Positions 16,073 through 25,170 of a stretch of DNA of 64,000 nucleotides are shown here, piece after piece. Under the pieces are notes generated by a model. It ran no database searches. It was not told where the DNA came from and saw nothing but the letters and a program-made list of their open reading frames with translations. Within the stretch, counting starts at the first letter, position 1; each line of letters begins with the position of its first letter. Source of the DNA: Bacteroidales bacterium (lineage in GTDB: Bacteria; Bacteroidota; Bacteroidia; Bacteroidales; UBA932); contig JAFSVL010000017.1 of assembly GCA_017445015.1 (NCBI GenBank), forward strand, positions 1-64,000, read 5' to 3'. The position numbers and the translations under genes are program-made.

Positions 16073-18373
16073 TTACTTTTTGCTGAACCTGCGGAATTTG
16101 CGGGAGGTGGGGGTACTGTCTCCGATGATTTTCAGGCAATCCGCCTCCGTCAGGGCGGCGGGGTCCGTACCCTTGGGGAGTTTGTAGTTGGACTGTCCGT
16201 ATTTGAGGTAAGGTCCGTAACGGCCCGCGAGTATTTTCATTTCGCCCCATTCCTTGATGACTTCGCTCGCCGCGGACCTGGCGGCCGCTGCACTGAGCAG
16301 ACGGATGCATTCGTCCAGCGATATGCTTTCGGGGGACTTCCCGCGCGGCAGCGAGACGCTTTTTTCGCCGCATTTGATGAAGGGACCGTAGCGGCCGCGC
16401 ATCGCAATGACCGGCTCTCCCTCGTATTCCCCGACAGTACGCGGCAGACGGAAGAGTTTGAGCGCCTCTTCGAGCGTGATGTTTTCAATCAGCTGACCGT
16501 TGCCGAGGCTCGCGCAAATGCGTTTGTCGCCTTCTCCCTTCTGCACAAAAGGACCCCACTGCCCGAACTTAGCGACAATCTTCTGCCCGTCCGAGGGATC
16601 CACGCCGAGTTCCCGTTCGATGCGGGAATACTGCCGGTCCGATACCGCCTGTTCCACTTTCTGGTGGAACGGAGCGTAGAACTGGGCGATGACCTCGTTC
16701 CAGACCCTTTCCCCCTCGGCGATGAGGTCGAAATCCTTCTCCACATTCGCGGTAAAATCATAGTCCATGATGTCCGGGAAATTGGCGCAGAGGTAGTCCG
16801 TGACGATGATGCCGATTTCCTGGGGCAGCAACTTGCCCTTCTCGGCGCCGATCATCTCGGTTTTGACGCTTTCGCTGACCACCCCGTTTTCGAGCCGCAT
16901 GACCTTGACCTCGGCGCGTGTGCCTTCCTTGTCCCCCTTGACCAGATAACCGCGCCCTGCCGTCAGGGTGGTTACCGTCGGTGCGTAGGTGGAAGGACGG
17001 CCTATGCCCAGTTCCTCCATTTTCTTGATGAGGGTGCGGTCGGAATAACGCTGGGGCGGCTGGGTGAATTTGCCCTCGGCCGTGATGGCCTCCGCGCTGA
17101 CAGGCTCCCCGGGGGCGACATCGGGCAGACGGGCGGCTTCGACCTCCGTTTCCCCTTCTTCCGGCGTGTCCCGGTACAGTTTCAGGAAGCCGTCAAAAAG
17201 GACTTTCTGTGCGCGTACGATGAACTTTTCCGGCCGTTTGTCGGAAACGACGTTCACCGTCCGCTCTTCCAGGCTGGCATCAGCCATCTGGGAGGCTACG
17301 GTGCGCTTCCAGATCAGGTTGTAGAGCCGCTTCTCCTGTTCGGACCCTTCGATGGAAGTGTTCTGGATATAGGTGGGACGGATGGCCTCGTGCGCTTCCT
17401 GGGCGCCGCGGGAATGGGTCTTGAACTGCCTTGTGCGGGAATATTCCGGGCCGAAATTCTCGATGATGAAGGCCTTTGCGGTACCCAGCGCCAGCGACGA
17501 CAGGTTCGTACTGTCGGTACGCATATAGGTAATAAGGCCCCGTTCATAAAGATTTTGCGCGAGACGCATCGTCGTACTGAGGGAAAAATGCAGTTTGGCG
17601 GCGGCTTCCTGCTGCAGCGTCGATGTGGTGAAAGGCGGCGCCGGACAGCGCGAAACGTTCTTTTCCTCCATCCCGCCAACGCTCAGGACGGCTCCGATGC
17701 TGTCTTCTAGAAAACGCCGCGCCTCTTCCGGTGAGGGGAAACGCGTATCCAGCAGCCCCCGGGCCTTTTCTCCGCCGATGTTCAGTTGCGCCTCGACGCG
17801 ATAGTAGGCTTCCGGTTTGAAAGCGGCGATTTCGCGCTCGCTGTCCACCACCAGACGGAGCGTTACGGACTGTACGCGTCCGGCGGAAAGCCCTTTCTGG
17901 ACTTTGCGCCAGAGGATGGGGGAGAGTTCGAACCCCACCAGACGGTCCAGCGTGCGCCGGGCCTGCTGCGCGTTCACAAGGTTATAGTCGATGTCCCGCG
18001 GATGCTCTACGGCTTCCAGGATGGCATTTTTGGTGATTTCGTGGAAAACGATGCGGCGGGTACGAGCTTTTTCCAGTCCCAGGACTTCCGTCAGGTGCCA
18101 GGAAATGGCCTCCCCCTCCCGGTCCTCATCGGACGCCAGCCATACGGTCTTTGCCGCGGAAGCCGCCTTGCGCAATTCGGAGACCAGCCTTTTCTTGTCG
18201 TCCGGAATTTCATATTCGGGGCGGAACCCGTCCGCGATATCCACGCTCAGTTTCTTCTCTGCAAGGTCACGGATGTGACCCCGGCTGGATTTAACTTCAT
18301 AGTCTTTTCCCAGGAACTTCTGAATGGTGTTCGCCTTGGTCGGAGACTCCACGATTACTAAATTTTCAGCCAT
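16073..18373 (-). CDS. topA: DNA topoisomerase I (type IA)
   Basis: 766 residues. The Toprim domain begins MAENLVIVESPTKANTIQKF and includes the DEDREGEAISWHL motif. The active-site tyrosine is Tyr283 in GLITYMRTDSTN. The C-terminal third carries repeated GRYGPFIKCG / GRYGPYLKYG topoisomerase-C modules in place of zinc fingers, as is usual in Bacteroidetes. It relaxes negative supercoils. I use ATG 18373, not the upstream start at 18406, which adds a non-homologous 11-residue tail. Divergent from the PBP gene; a TTG-N20-TTTCTTTG promoter-like pair can be read in the gap. Confidence 0.96.
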   Translation of the reverse strand: MAENLVIVESPTKANTIQKFLGKDYEVKSSRGHIRDLAEKKLSVDIADGFRPEYEIPDDKKRLVSELRKAASAAKTVWLASDEDREGEAISWHLTEVLGLEKARTRRIVFHEITKNAILEAVEHPRDIDYNLVNAQQARRTLDRLVGFELSPILWRKVQKGLSAGRVQSVTLRLVVDSEREIAAFKPEAYYRVEAQLNIGGEKARGLLDTRFPSPEEARRFLEDSIGAVLSVGGMEEKNVSRCPAPPFTTSTLQQEAAAKLHFSLSTTMRLAQNLYERGLITYMRTDSTNLSSLALGTAKAFIIENFGPEYSRTRQFKTHSRGAQEAHEAIRPTYIQNTSIEGSEQEKRLYNLIWKRTVASQMADASLEERTVNVVSDKRPEKFIVRAQKVLFDGFLKLYRDTPEEGETEVEAARLPDVAPGEPVSAEAITAEGKFTQPPQRYSDRTLIKKMEELGIGRPSTYAPTVTTLTAGRGYLVKGDKEGTRAEVKVMRLENGVVSESVKTEMIGAEKGKLLPQEIGIIVTDYLCANFPDIMDYDFTANVEKDFDLIAEGERVWNEVIAQFYAPFHQKVEQAVSDRQYSRIERELGVDPSDGQKIVAKFGQWGPFVQKGEGDKRICASLGNGQLIENITLEEALKLFRLPRTVGEYEGEPVIAMRGRYGPFIKCGEKSVSLPRGKSPESISLDECIRLLSAAAARSAASEVIKEWGEMKILAGRYGPYLKYGQSNYKLPKGTDPAALTEADCLKIIGDSTPTSRKFRRFSKK

Positions 18374-18434
18374 CTCACAAGTGTTTTGAACTGCAAAGAA
18401 AAACACAAACTCTCAAATTTTCAAAAATTAATGG

Positions 18435-18442
18435 TAATTTTG
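18435..18442 (+). promoter_or_regulatory. -7 box (TAATTTTG) of the PBP1A gene
   Basis: A perfect TAnnTTTG box ends 8 nt before the ATG at 18451, so the 5' leader would be extremely short. The -33 region is AT-rich with no clear TTG. Confidence 0.5.
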
Positions 18443-18450
18443 CAAAACTT

Positions 18451-20805
18451 ATGAAAGAAGAACTCCAAAAGAAAATCATACGCTGGTTCTGGATTCTGCT
18501 GTGTTTGCCCTTCGTGGCAATAGCCCTGCTATTGCTCCTGGTGGGAATCTTCGCAAAAATCCCCTCCTTTGAGGAATTGGAGCGTCCCGACAACAAACTG
18601 GCCACCCAGGTCATCGCACAGGATGGGGAAGTGCTCTGCACTTTCCATATAGAAAACCGTACCTATGTCGCCTACAAGGACCTCTCGCCCCATCTGGTCC
18701 ATGCCACCGTCGCTACCGAAGACAAACGCTTCTACCGGCATTCCGGCATCGACCTGCGCGGTCTGGGACGGGTGTTCTTCAAAACCCTGCTGCGCGGAGA
18801 CATGAGCCAGGGCGGCGGCAGCACCGTCACCCAGCAGCTCGCCAAAACCCTCTATCCCCGCGTGGAAGGCGGCAGCCGGATTCCCGGCTGGTCCAAGGTG
18901 GTGATGATCTGGAACAAGATGCGGGAATGGATTACCGCCGTCAAACTTGAGCGCGACTATACCAAGGACGAAATCATGGACATGTACCTCAACTCCATCT
19001 TCTTCGGAAGCGGAGCCTATGGGGTAAAGACCGCAGCGGAAACTTTTTTTGCGAAACAGCCCGCAGACCTGACCGTCGAGGAGAGCGCGACCCTCATCGG
19101 CATGGTGAACAAGCCCACGCGCTATAATCCCGTCCTCAACTATGACCGGAGCCTGGCGCGGCGGAACTTCGTCATCGACCGCATGCAGCAGGCCCGGTAC
19201 CTTACCCGGCATGAGGCCGACTCCGTCAAGGCGCTGCCGATCATGCTTTCCTATTCCGTCCGCGACCACAATTCCGGACTTGCGCCCTACTTCCGGGACC
19301 GCCTGCGCCGCGATATGTCCGCAGACCGTCCCCGCCGGTCGGATTACGGCGACCGGGAACTTTTTTCCGCCGATTCGCTGCGCTGGAGGGAGGACGGCCT
19401 TTACGGATGGCTCAATAAGAACCGTAAACCTGACGGCAGCCGTTACGATCTGGACCGCGACGGCCTCCGGATCTACACGACCCTGGATTTCAAGATGCAG
19501 AAATACGCCGAGGAAGCCGTGGCCGAGCACCTGGGGAAGAACCTGCAGCCCAAATTCAATTCGGAAATGCGCTGGAAGCGCAACCGGCCTTTCGCCTCCG
19601 ACATCAGCCAGGAGACCATTTCACGCCTGATGATGCAGGCGCGCAGATGGAGCGACCGCTACCGTTCCCAGAAAAAGAACGGCCTGGGCGAAAAGGAAAT
19701 CCTCGCACAGTTCTCCCAGCCCGTCAAGATGCGGGTATTCTCCTGGAACAGGAAGGGCTACATCGATACCCTGATGACCCCTGACGACTCCATCCTTTAC
19801 TACAAGGGTATCCTCCGGGCGGGGTTTGTCGCCATCGAACCGGGGACCGGGCACGTCAAGGCTTATGTGGGCGGCCCGAACTACCGCTATTTCAAGTATG
19901 ACAACGTGGGGCAGGGCCGCCGCCAGGTCGGTTCCACCATCAAGCCTTTCATTTATGCCTATGCGATGGAGCAGGGGATGACGCCCTGTTACCGGCTGAT
20001 CGACCAGACCTATCTGATCACCCTTCCCAACGGCGATACCTGGGCCCCCAAGCAGGACGGCGGCACCTCCGGCGCCACCGTCACCCTGAAATGGGGCCTG
20101 ACGCACTCCAAAAACAACATTTCCGCCTTCCTGATGAAGACCTTCGGGCCGGATGCGGTGGTGGGAATGATGCGCAGGCTCGGCATCACAGGCCGCATAG
20201 ACCCCGTGCATTCCCTCTGCGTAGGCTCAGCCGACATCTCCCCGTATGAGATGGTGGCCGCCTACAATACCTTCCCCTCCAAGGGAATCTATACCACTCC
20301 CTTATATGTGAAGAGGATCGAGGACAACCAGGGCGTGGTGCTCTCGGAGTTCACCACCCATTCCCGGGAGGCGTTCGATGCCGTGAGTGCCTATGAGATG
20401 GTGAATATGATGCAGGGGGTGGTCAACAACGGTACCGGATACCGTCTGCGGGGCACTTACGGTCTTCAGGGCGAGATCGGGGGCAAGACCGGAACGACCA
20501 ACGACAACTCCGACGGCTGGTTCATCGGTTATACTCCCTATATTACCGCCGGCGTCTGGGTGGGGGCCGAAGACCGGCAGGTCCACTTCAGTTCCACGGC
20601 GCTCGGTCAGGGCGCCAACGCCGCCCTGCCCATCTGGGCGCTCTTCGTGAGGAAGTGCCTCTCGGACCGCAGCATCGGCTGGGATCCCGCGGACCGTTTT
20701 ACCCCGCCGGCAGGGGCGGACCTGGATATCGACTGCGGGGTCATCAAGGTCGGGGACGGCGGAATTGTCGAGGAAGAATCCGCCGAGGACCGGTATTTCA
20801 ATTAG
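18451..20805 (+). CDS. Penicillin-binding protein 1A, bifunctional glycosyltransferase/transpeptidase
   Basis: 784 residues. A basic N-terminus and one membrane helix (residues ~12-33) anchor it. The GT51 domain has the catalytic Glu90 in ATEDKRFYRHSG and the GGSTVTQQLAK motif. The transpeptidase domain has the acyl-Ser495 in GSTIKPF, the SKN triad in THSKNN, and KTGTT. It polymerises lipid II and crosslinks peptidoglycan on the periplasmic side of the inner membrane. Divergent from topA; an Lrp-type regulator follows 17 nt downstream. The gene is often called mrcA/pbpF in annotations, but I leave the symbol empty. Confidence 0.95.
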   Translation: MKEELQKKIIRWFWILLCLPFVAIALLLLLVGIFAKIPSFEELERPDNKLATQVIAQDGEVLCTFHIENRTYVAYKDLSPHLVHATVATEDKRFYRHSGIDLRGLGRVFFKTLLRGDMSQGGGSTVTQQLAKTLYPRVEGGSRIPGWSKVVMIWNKMREWITAVKLERDYTKDEIMDMYLNSIFFGSGAYGVKTAAETFFAKQPADLTVEESATLIGMVNKPTRYNPVLNYDRSLARRNFVIDRMQQARYLTRHEADSVKALPIMLSYSVRDHNSGLAPYFRDRLRRDMSADRPRRSDYGDRELFSADSLRWREDGLYGWLNKNRKPDGSRYDLDRDGLRIYTTLDFKMQKYAEEAVAEHLGKNLQPKFNSEMRWKRNRPFASDISQETISRLMMQARRWSDRYRSQKKNGLGEKEILAQFSQPVKMRVFSWNRKGYIDTLMTPDDSILYYKGILRAGFVAIEPGTGHVKAYVGGPNYRYFKYDNVGQGRRQVGSTIKPFIYAYAMEQGMTPCYRLIDQTYLITLPNGDTWAPKQDGGTSGATVTLKWGLTHSKNNISAFLMKTFGPDAVVGMMRRLGITGRIDPVHSLCVGSADISPYEMVAAYNTFPSKGIYTTPLYVKRIEDNQGVVLSEFTTHSREAFDAVSAYEMVNMMQGVVNNGTGYRLRGTYGLQGEIGGKTGTTNDNSDGWFIGYTPYITAGVWVGAEDRQVHFSSTALGQGANAALPIWALFVRKCLSDRSIGWDPADRFTPPAGADLDIDCGVIKVGDGGIVEEESAEDRYFN

Positions 20806-20822
20806 CACAGTTTTTAAGAAGT

Positions 20823-21341
20823 ATGATGGAATATCAGGTAGATGATACGGACAAAAGGATTTTGTCGTATTTGACGAAGGATGCGCGGGTCCCGCTGACG
20901 GAAATCGCCAAGGGAGCGAACATTTCCGCCGCCGCGGTGAACCAGCGTATCAAGAAGCTGAAGGAGGCTGGCGTGATTACCGGCTCCCGTATGGAGGTGA
21001 AGCCGGCGGCCCTCGGCCTGACGGTCTGTGCTTTCATCAGCGTTTCCCTTAGCGAGGACAATAAGTACGCGGAGGTGGTGGCGGCCCTTAAACATGTGCC
21101 GGAAGTGGTGGAATGCCACTTTGTGACCGGACGTGCGGCCCTGCTCATCAAGGTGTTCTGTTTCAGCAACGAACACCTGATGGACGTGCTGCTGAATACC
21201 ATCCAGCGTATTCCCTATATCAGTTCCACGGAAACCCTGCTCTCCCTGGATGAGGCGTTCTCCCGCCAGGTCTGGGTGAAGGGATCTAATCCCGCAACGC
21301 CGCTGTCTTCTTCTCCAGCCACCGGGTCTCTTCTTCGCTGA
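20823..21341 (+). CDS. Lrp/AsnC family transcriptional regulator
   Basis: 172 residues. The N-terminal winged helix-turn-helix (DDTDKRILSYLTKDARVPLTEIA) is followed by a RAM/AsnC effector-binding domain (residues ~70-150). Such proteins bind amino acids and regulate their metabolism as octamers. Start ATG 20823, 17 nt after the PBP gene; a second Met follows at once. Its last 56 bp overlap, tail to tail, the 3' end of pepP on the other strand, so the low-complexity C-terminal tail (PLSSSPATGSLLR) is partly dictated by pepP. Target genes are unknown. Confidence 0.93.
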   Translation: MMEYQVDDTDKRILSYLTKDARVPLTEIAKGANISAAAVNQRIKKLKEAGVITGSRMEVKPAALGLTVCAFISVSLSEDNKYAEVVAALKHVPEVVECHFVTGRAALLIKVFCFSNEHLMDVLLNTIQRIPYISSTETLLSLDEAFSRQVWVKGSNPATPLSSSPATGSLLR

Positions 21342-23064
21342 GATAAGGCGAAAGCGTCCTGAACACCTTTTCCTGGTAGGCATTCAGCCAGCGTATTTCC
21401 GCTTGCGTCAGTAACTCCGGAAGCAGCGCGCCGACATCGAAATGGCAGAGTGTCAGCGTCTCAAAGCGCAGCCATTTCCCAAAATCATTTTCCCCGTCCT
21501 GAACACACAGGAGAAGGTTTTCGTGCCTGACTCCGTGTTGCCCTTCCCGGTAAATCCCCGGTTCACAGGAAACGACCATCCCCGGTTCAAGCGCTACGGG
21601 ATTGAGGTCCTGGCGGATGCTTTGCGGCCCTTCATGTACGCCGAGCAGGAAACCTACGCCATGTCCGGTGCCGTGTCCGTAATTGCGGTGCGCTTTCCAC
21701 AGCGGCTCGCGGGCCAGCGCGTCGATGCGGCAGCCCGGCGTCCCTTCCGGAAAGACAGCGGATGCAAGGGCGATGTGGCCCTTGAGGACGAGGGTGTAAT
21801 CTTCCTGTTCCTGCAGGGTGCACGCGCCCAGCGGTACGGTGCGCGTGATGTCGGTTGTCCCGCAGAGGTATTGTCCGCCCGAATCACAGAGATACAGTCC
21901 CTCGCGGCGGAGCCGGGGCGCGGGCTCTTCCGGAGTCACATAGTGGGGGAGCGCCGCGGAAGGGCCATACGCGGAAATCGTCTCGAAACTGTCCGACAGG
22001 TATTCCTCGCTCTCCCCGCGCAGTCTTCCGAGCAGGATGGCGGCTTCCCGTTCGCTGACGGACCGTCCCGCTTCCAGTTCCCTTTCAAGCCGGAAAAGGA
22101 ATTTTTCCATGGCGATGCCGTCCAGCAGGTGCGCACGCTGCAGGGCTTCGATCTCATCTTCCGTCTTCACGGCCTTTTTTGCGGCGACGGGGCTCTCTCC
22201 CGCGACCATCTCCACGCCGGCACCGTGCAGGGCCTCGTGCAGGGCGATGTTCAGGCTGTCCGGACTGCAATACAGGCGGCCGCCCCCGCCCAGGTCCTCG
22301 GAGAGCAGCAGAACGGCGCTGTAGTCCTCGATGCGCACGCCGTCCGCGGCGATGCGCTCCAGCGCGTCTTCCGACCCCGGATCCGCGACGCTGTCCTTGA
22401 GGACATACCAGACGGCCTCATTGGCACTGACCAGCAGGTAGCTGATGACATAGGGGTTGTATTCGATGTCGGAGGCGCGGACGTCCAGGGTCCAGGCCAC
22501 TTCGTCCAGGGCGCCGAGCAGCAGGGCGTCGCAGTGCCGGGTGCGGCAGAAGTCGCGCAGAAAGTCCAGTTTGGCGCGGCGGCCCTCCCGCGAATCGACG
22601 GTGAAGAGGGGAGTCTGCGGCAGTTCCGGGCAGTCCGGCCAGAGCGGCGCAAGCAGTTCCGGAACGCCGACGACCTCGCATTCTTCCCCGACGGCTTGCT
22701 GCAGCGCGTCTGCGAACCCGGCGGAGGTGGTCAGCGCGTCGACGGCGATTCGCGTCAGGTCCCGCTGCTCTCCGAGCCAGCGGGCGAGGTCTTCGCAGCC
22801 CAGCCGCTTTTGCGGGTGGAGGGTGATGCCGCTGCCTTCCAGTGCATGCCGGGCTTCGATGAGGTAGCGGGTGTCGGTCCAGAGGCCCGCTTCGTCGGCG
22901 GTGACCACGAGGCCGGAAGCCTCGCCGCCGTAGCCGCTGAGAAAGCGGATCTGCTTGTAGCGTTCGGGGATGTATTCGCTGCCGTGGGGGTCGGAGCCGG
23001 TCAGCACGACGGCGTCCCAGTCCCGGGAGCGCATCAGTGCCCGCAAAGAGTCCAGTTTATTCAT
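21286..23064 (-). CDS. pepP: Xaa-Pro aminopeptidase (M24 family, three-domain type)
   Basis: 592 residues: two creatinase-type N-terminal domains, then the pita-bread M24 metalloprotease fold and a C-terminal extension, as in eukaryotic-like aminopeptidase P. Metal ligands are visible: Asp in LYLCDSGGQY and TTDITRTV, His in GHGTGHGVGF, Glu in SCEPGIY and RHENLLL. It removes N-terminal residues before proline, in the cytoplasm as there is no signal peptide. ATG 23062-23064 lies 5 nt past a TATCTTTG box. Its start is 29 bp from that of the divergent dusB. Confidence 0.94.
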   Translation of the reverse strand: MNKLDSLRALMRSRDWDAVVLTGSDPHGSEYIPERYKQIRFLSGYGGEASGLVVTADEAGLWTDTRYLIEARHALEGSGITLHPQKRLGCEDLARWLGEQRDLTRIAVDALTTSAGFADALQQAVGEECEVVGVPELLAPLWPDCPELPQTPLFTVDSREGRRAKLDFLRDFCRTRHCDALLLGALDEVAWTLDVRASDIEYNPYVISYLLVSANEAVWYVLKDSVADPGSEDALERIAADGVRIEDYSAVLLLSEDLGGGGRLYCSPDSLNIALHEALHGAGVEMVAGESPVAAKKAVKTEDEIEALQRAHLLDGIAMEKFLFRLERELEAGRSVSEREAAILLGRLRGESEEYLSDSFETISAYGPSAALPHYVTPEEPAPRLRREGLYLCDSGGQYLCGTTDITRTVPLGACTLQEQEDYTLVLKGHIALASAVFPEGTPGCRIDALAREPLWKAHRNYGHGTGHGVGFLLGVHEGPQSIRQDLNPVALEPGMVVSCEPGIYREGQHGVRHENLLLCVQDGENDFGKWLRFETLTLCHFDVGALLPELLTQAEIRWLNAYQEKVFRTLSPYLSEEETRWLEKKTAALRD

Positions 23065-23069
23065 ATTTG

Positions 23070-23089
23070 CAAAGATATAATTATTTTTG
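23070..23089. promoter_or_regulatory. Divergent, back-to-back promoters for pepP and dusB
   Basis: The 29 bp between the two start codons contain a minus-strand TATCTTTG (23077-23070), 5 nt before the pepP ATG, and a plus-strand TATTTTTG (23082-23089), 4 nt before the dusB GTG. Each upstream -33 region must lie inside the other gene, and neither shows a clear TTG at 19-20 nt. Both transcripts would be leaderless, and the two polymerases would compete for the same DNA. Confidence 0.6.
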
Positions 23090-23093
23090 CAGC

Positions 23094-24089
23094 GTGAAGA
23101 TTGGAAACATCAATTTAGGTGACCGGCCGGTGCTGTTGGCGCCGATGGAGGACGTGACGGACCGCTCGTTCCGGCTGTTGTGCCGGGAACAGGGGGCCGA
23201 TATGGTCTATACCGAATTCGTGCCCTCGGACGGACTGGTGCGGGATGCCCGCAAGGCCATCGAGAAGATGTACACCCTGGAGGGGGAGTCCCCGGTGGGC
23301 ATCCAGATTTACGGGCACATTCCCGAATCGATGGTGGAGGCGGCGAAGATGGCCGAGGCGGCCGCGCAGTTGGCCGGCGGTCACGGAGCGGACCTGATCG
23401 ACATCAATTTCGGCTGTCCGGTGAGCAAGATTGCCGGGCGGGGTGCGGGTTCCGGGATGATGCGCGAGCCGGACAAGATGGTTGCCATAACCCGTGCGGT
23501 GGTGGAGGCGGTGAAGCTGCCGGTGACGGTCAAGACGCGCCTGGGATGGGACGAGGGCTCGAAAATCATCGTCGAACTGGCCGAGCGCCTGCAGGATGCG
23601 GGCATCGCCGCGCTGACCATTCACGGACGGACGCGCTGTCAGTTGTACCGCGGAGAAGCGGACTGGACGCTCATCGGCGCGGTGAAGAACAACCCCCGGA
23701 TGCGGATTCCCATTATCGGCAACGGCGATATCGATTCGCCGCAGAAGGCCCGCGAGGCGTTCGACCGCTATGGTGTGGACGGCATAATGGTCGGGCGTGC
23801 GTCCTTTGGGCACCCCTGGATCTTCCGCGAAATCAAGCATTTCCTGCAGACGGGAGAGGAGTTGCCGCCGCTGTCGGTGGCGGAGCGTGTGGCCCTGGCG
23901 CGGCGTCATCTGGCGCTTTCGCTCGCCGTGAAAGGGGAGCCGCGCGGGATTTTCGAGATGCGCCGGCACCTGAGCTGCTATTTCAAGGGACTGCCGGATT
24001 TCAAGGAGACGCGCATAAAAATGGTGACGACGCTATCGACGGAGGAACTCGACGCGATTTTTGATTATATTTGCACCCGCTATGCTTGA
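23094..24089 (+). CDS. dusB: tRNA-dihydrouridine synthase
   Basis: 331 residues from GTG 23094. The N-terminus MKIGNINLGDRPVLLAPMEDVTD is typical of Bacteroidetes DusB, while an upstream start at 23037 would run through the pepP start. The FMN-barrel motifs are present: catalytic Cys in DINFGCPV (~residue 105), Lys in VKTRLGWD, and HGRTRCQLY. Dus enzymes reduce uridine in the tRNA D-loop with NADPH. Its last 8 bp overlap lpxK, whose promoter box lies inside dusB. Confidence 0.94.
   Translation: MKIGNINLGDRPVLLAPMEDVTDRSFRLLCREQGADMVYTEFVPSDGLVRDARKAIEKMYTLEGESPVGIQIYGHIPESMVEAAKMAEAAAQLAGGHGADLIDINFGCPVSKIAGRGAGSGMMREPDKMVAITRAVVEAVKLPVTVKTRLGWDEGSKIIVELAERLQDAGIAALTIHGRTRCQLYRGEADWTLIGAVKNNPRMRIPIIGNGDIDSPQKAREAFDRYGVDGIMVGRASFGHPWIFREIKHFLQTGEELPPLSVAERVALARRHLALSLAVKGEPRGIFEMRRHLSCYFKGLPDFKETRIKMVTTLSTEELDAIFDYICTRYA
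24066..24073 (+). promoter_or_regulatory. -7 box (TATATTTG) inside dusB, for lpxK
   Basis: A perfect TAnnTTTG sits within the last 24 bp of dusB, 8 nt before the lpxK ATG. No -33 TTG is seen at 19-20 nt, so it may be weak or act in addition to read-through from dusB. Confidence 0.4.
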
Positions 24090-25170
24090 TACGGTCCTCC
24101 TTTTCCCTTACTGGCTGGCGCTGAAATGGCGCCATCGCCGCTATGACACGGGGAAGGTGAGCATCGAACGCGCCGAGGTGCCGACGGTCTGCGTGGGCAA
24201 TATCACCGCCGGCGGCACGGGCAAAACCCCGCACGTGGAGCTGATTCTGCGCCTGCTGCTCAATTCCGACGAATGGGCGATGCGCAATATCGCCGTGCTG
24301 TCGCGGGGGTACAGGCGCAAGGGCAGCGGTTTTGCGGAAGTGGAACTGAACGGCAGCGCCCTCCTTTGCGGCGACGAGCCGGTCCAAATCAAGAAAAAAT
24401 TCCCCGTCGTGCGCGTGGCCGTCGATGCGGACCGTGTCGACGGATGCCGGCGCCTCTGCCATCCGGACGCGAAGGACGTGCCCCCGGCGGACTATATCGT
24501 GCTCGACGATGCCTTCCAGTACCGCCGCCTGCGCGCCGACCTGAACATTGTCCTCGTCGATTTCAACCGTCCCGTACACACGGACCTGCTGCTCCCGCTG
24601 GGGCGCCTGCGCGATCTGCGCGAACGCCTCTGGGAGGCCGATGTCATCGTGGTCACCAAATGCCGGGAGACGCTGGACGAGACGGAGAAGGAGGAGTTCG
24701 CCGCGCAGATGGGCCTGCTCGAATACGATTGCTACGACCACCTGGCCACCACCCCCACCGGGAAGCGCATCTGGGTGTATTTCACTTGTATCCAATACGA
24801 GGCCTGCGAACCCTTGTTCGAGGAGTCCAATCCCCGTTTTATCTATTCGAAGAAGGCGGTCCTGATGACGGGAATTGCCCGCAACGCCCTGCTCTGCGAC
24901 CACCTGGGGGCCCGTTACGAGTTGCTCCGTGTCTTTGATTTCCCGGACCATCACCGCTTTACCCGGCTGGATTTCGCGCGGATTCTCGCGGTGGTGCGCC
25001 GGCACCCCACGGCGGTGGTGCTGACCACCGAAAAAGACGCCCAGCGCATCGCAAATGCGCCGGACGTCCCTCAGATGCTGCGCGAGCGCCTGTTCTACCT
25101 GCCCATCCGGGCGGAGTTCGTGACGCCCTCGGAACGCAGTTCGTTCCGTGCCCGGATTGTCAGACCGTAA
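24082..25170 (+). CDS. lpxK: Tetraacyldisaccharide 4'-kinase
   Basis: 362 residues. A short N-terminal hydrophobic patch (MLDTVLLFPYWLALKW) associates with the membrane; the P-loop reads GNITAGGTGKTP (~residues 39-50). The LDDAFQYRRL motif matches the conserved Walker-B-like LDDGfQhR segment. LpxK phosphorylates lipid A disaccharide, a late step in lipid A synthesis, at the inner face of the inner membrane. ATG 24082 was chosen because the upstream codons (from 24061) belong to the dusB end. The 3' end overlaps frr by 11 bp, tail to tail. Confidence 0.95.
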   Translation: MLDTVLLFPYWLALKWRHRRYDTGKVSIERAEVPTVCVGNITAGGTGKTPHVELILRLLLNSDEWAMRNIAVLSRGYRRKGSGFAEVELNGSALLCGDEPVQIKKKFPVVRVAVDADRVDGCRRLCHPDAKDVPPADYIVLDDAFQYRRLRADLNIVLVDFNRPVHTDLLLPLGRLRDLRERLWEADVIVVTKCRETLDETEKEEFAAQMGLLEYDCYDHLATTPTGKRIWVYFTCIQYEACEPLFEESNPRFIYSKKAVLMTGIARNALLCDHLGARYELLRVFDFPDHHRFTRLDFARILAVVRRHPTAVVLTTEKDAQRIANAPDVPQMLRERLFYLPIRAEFVTPSERSSFRARIVRP

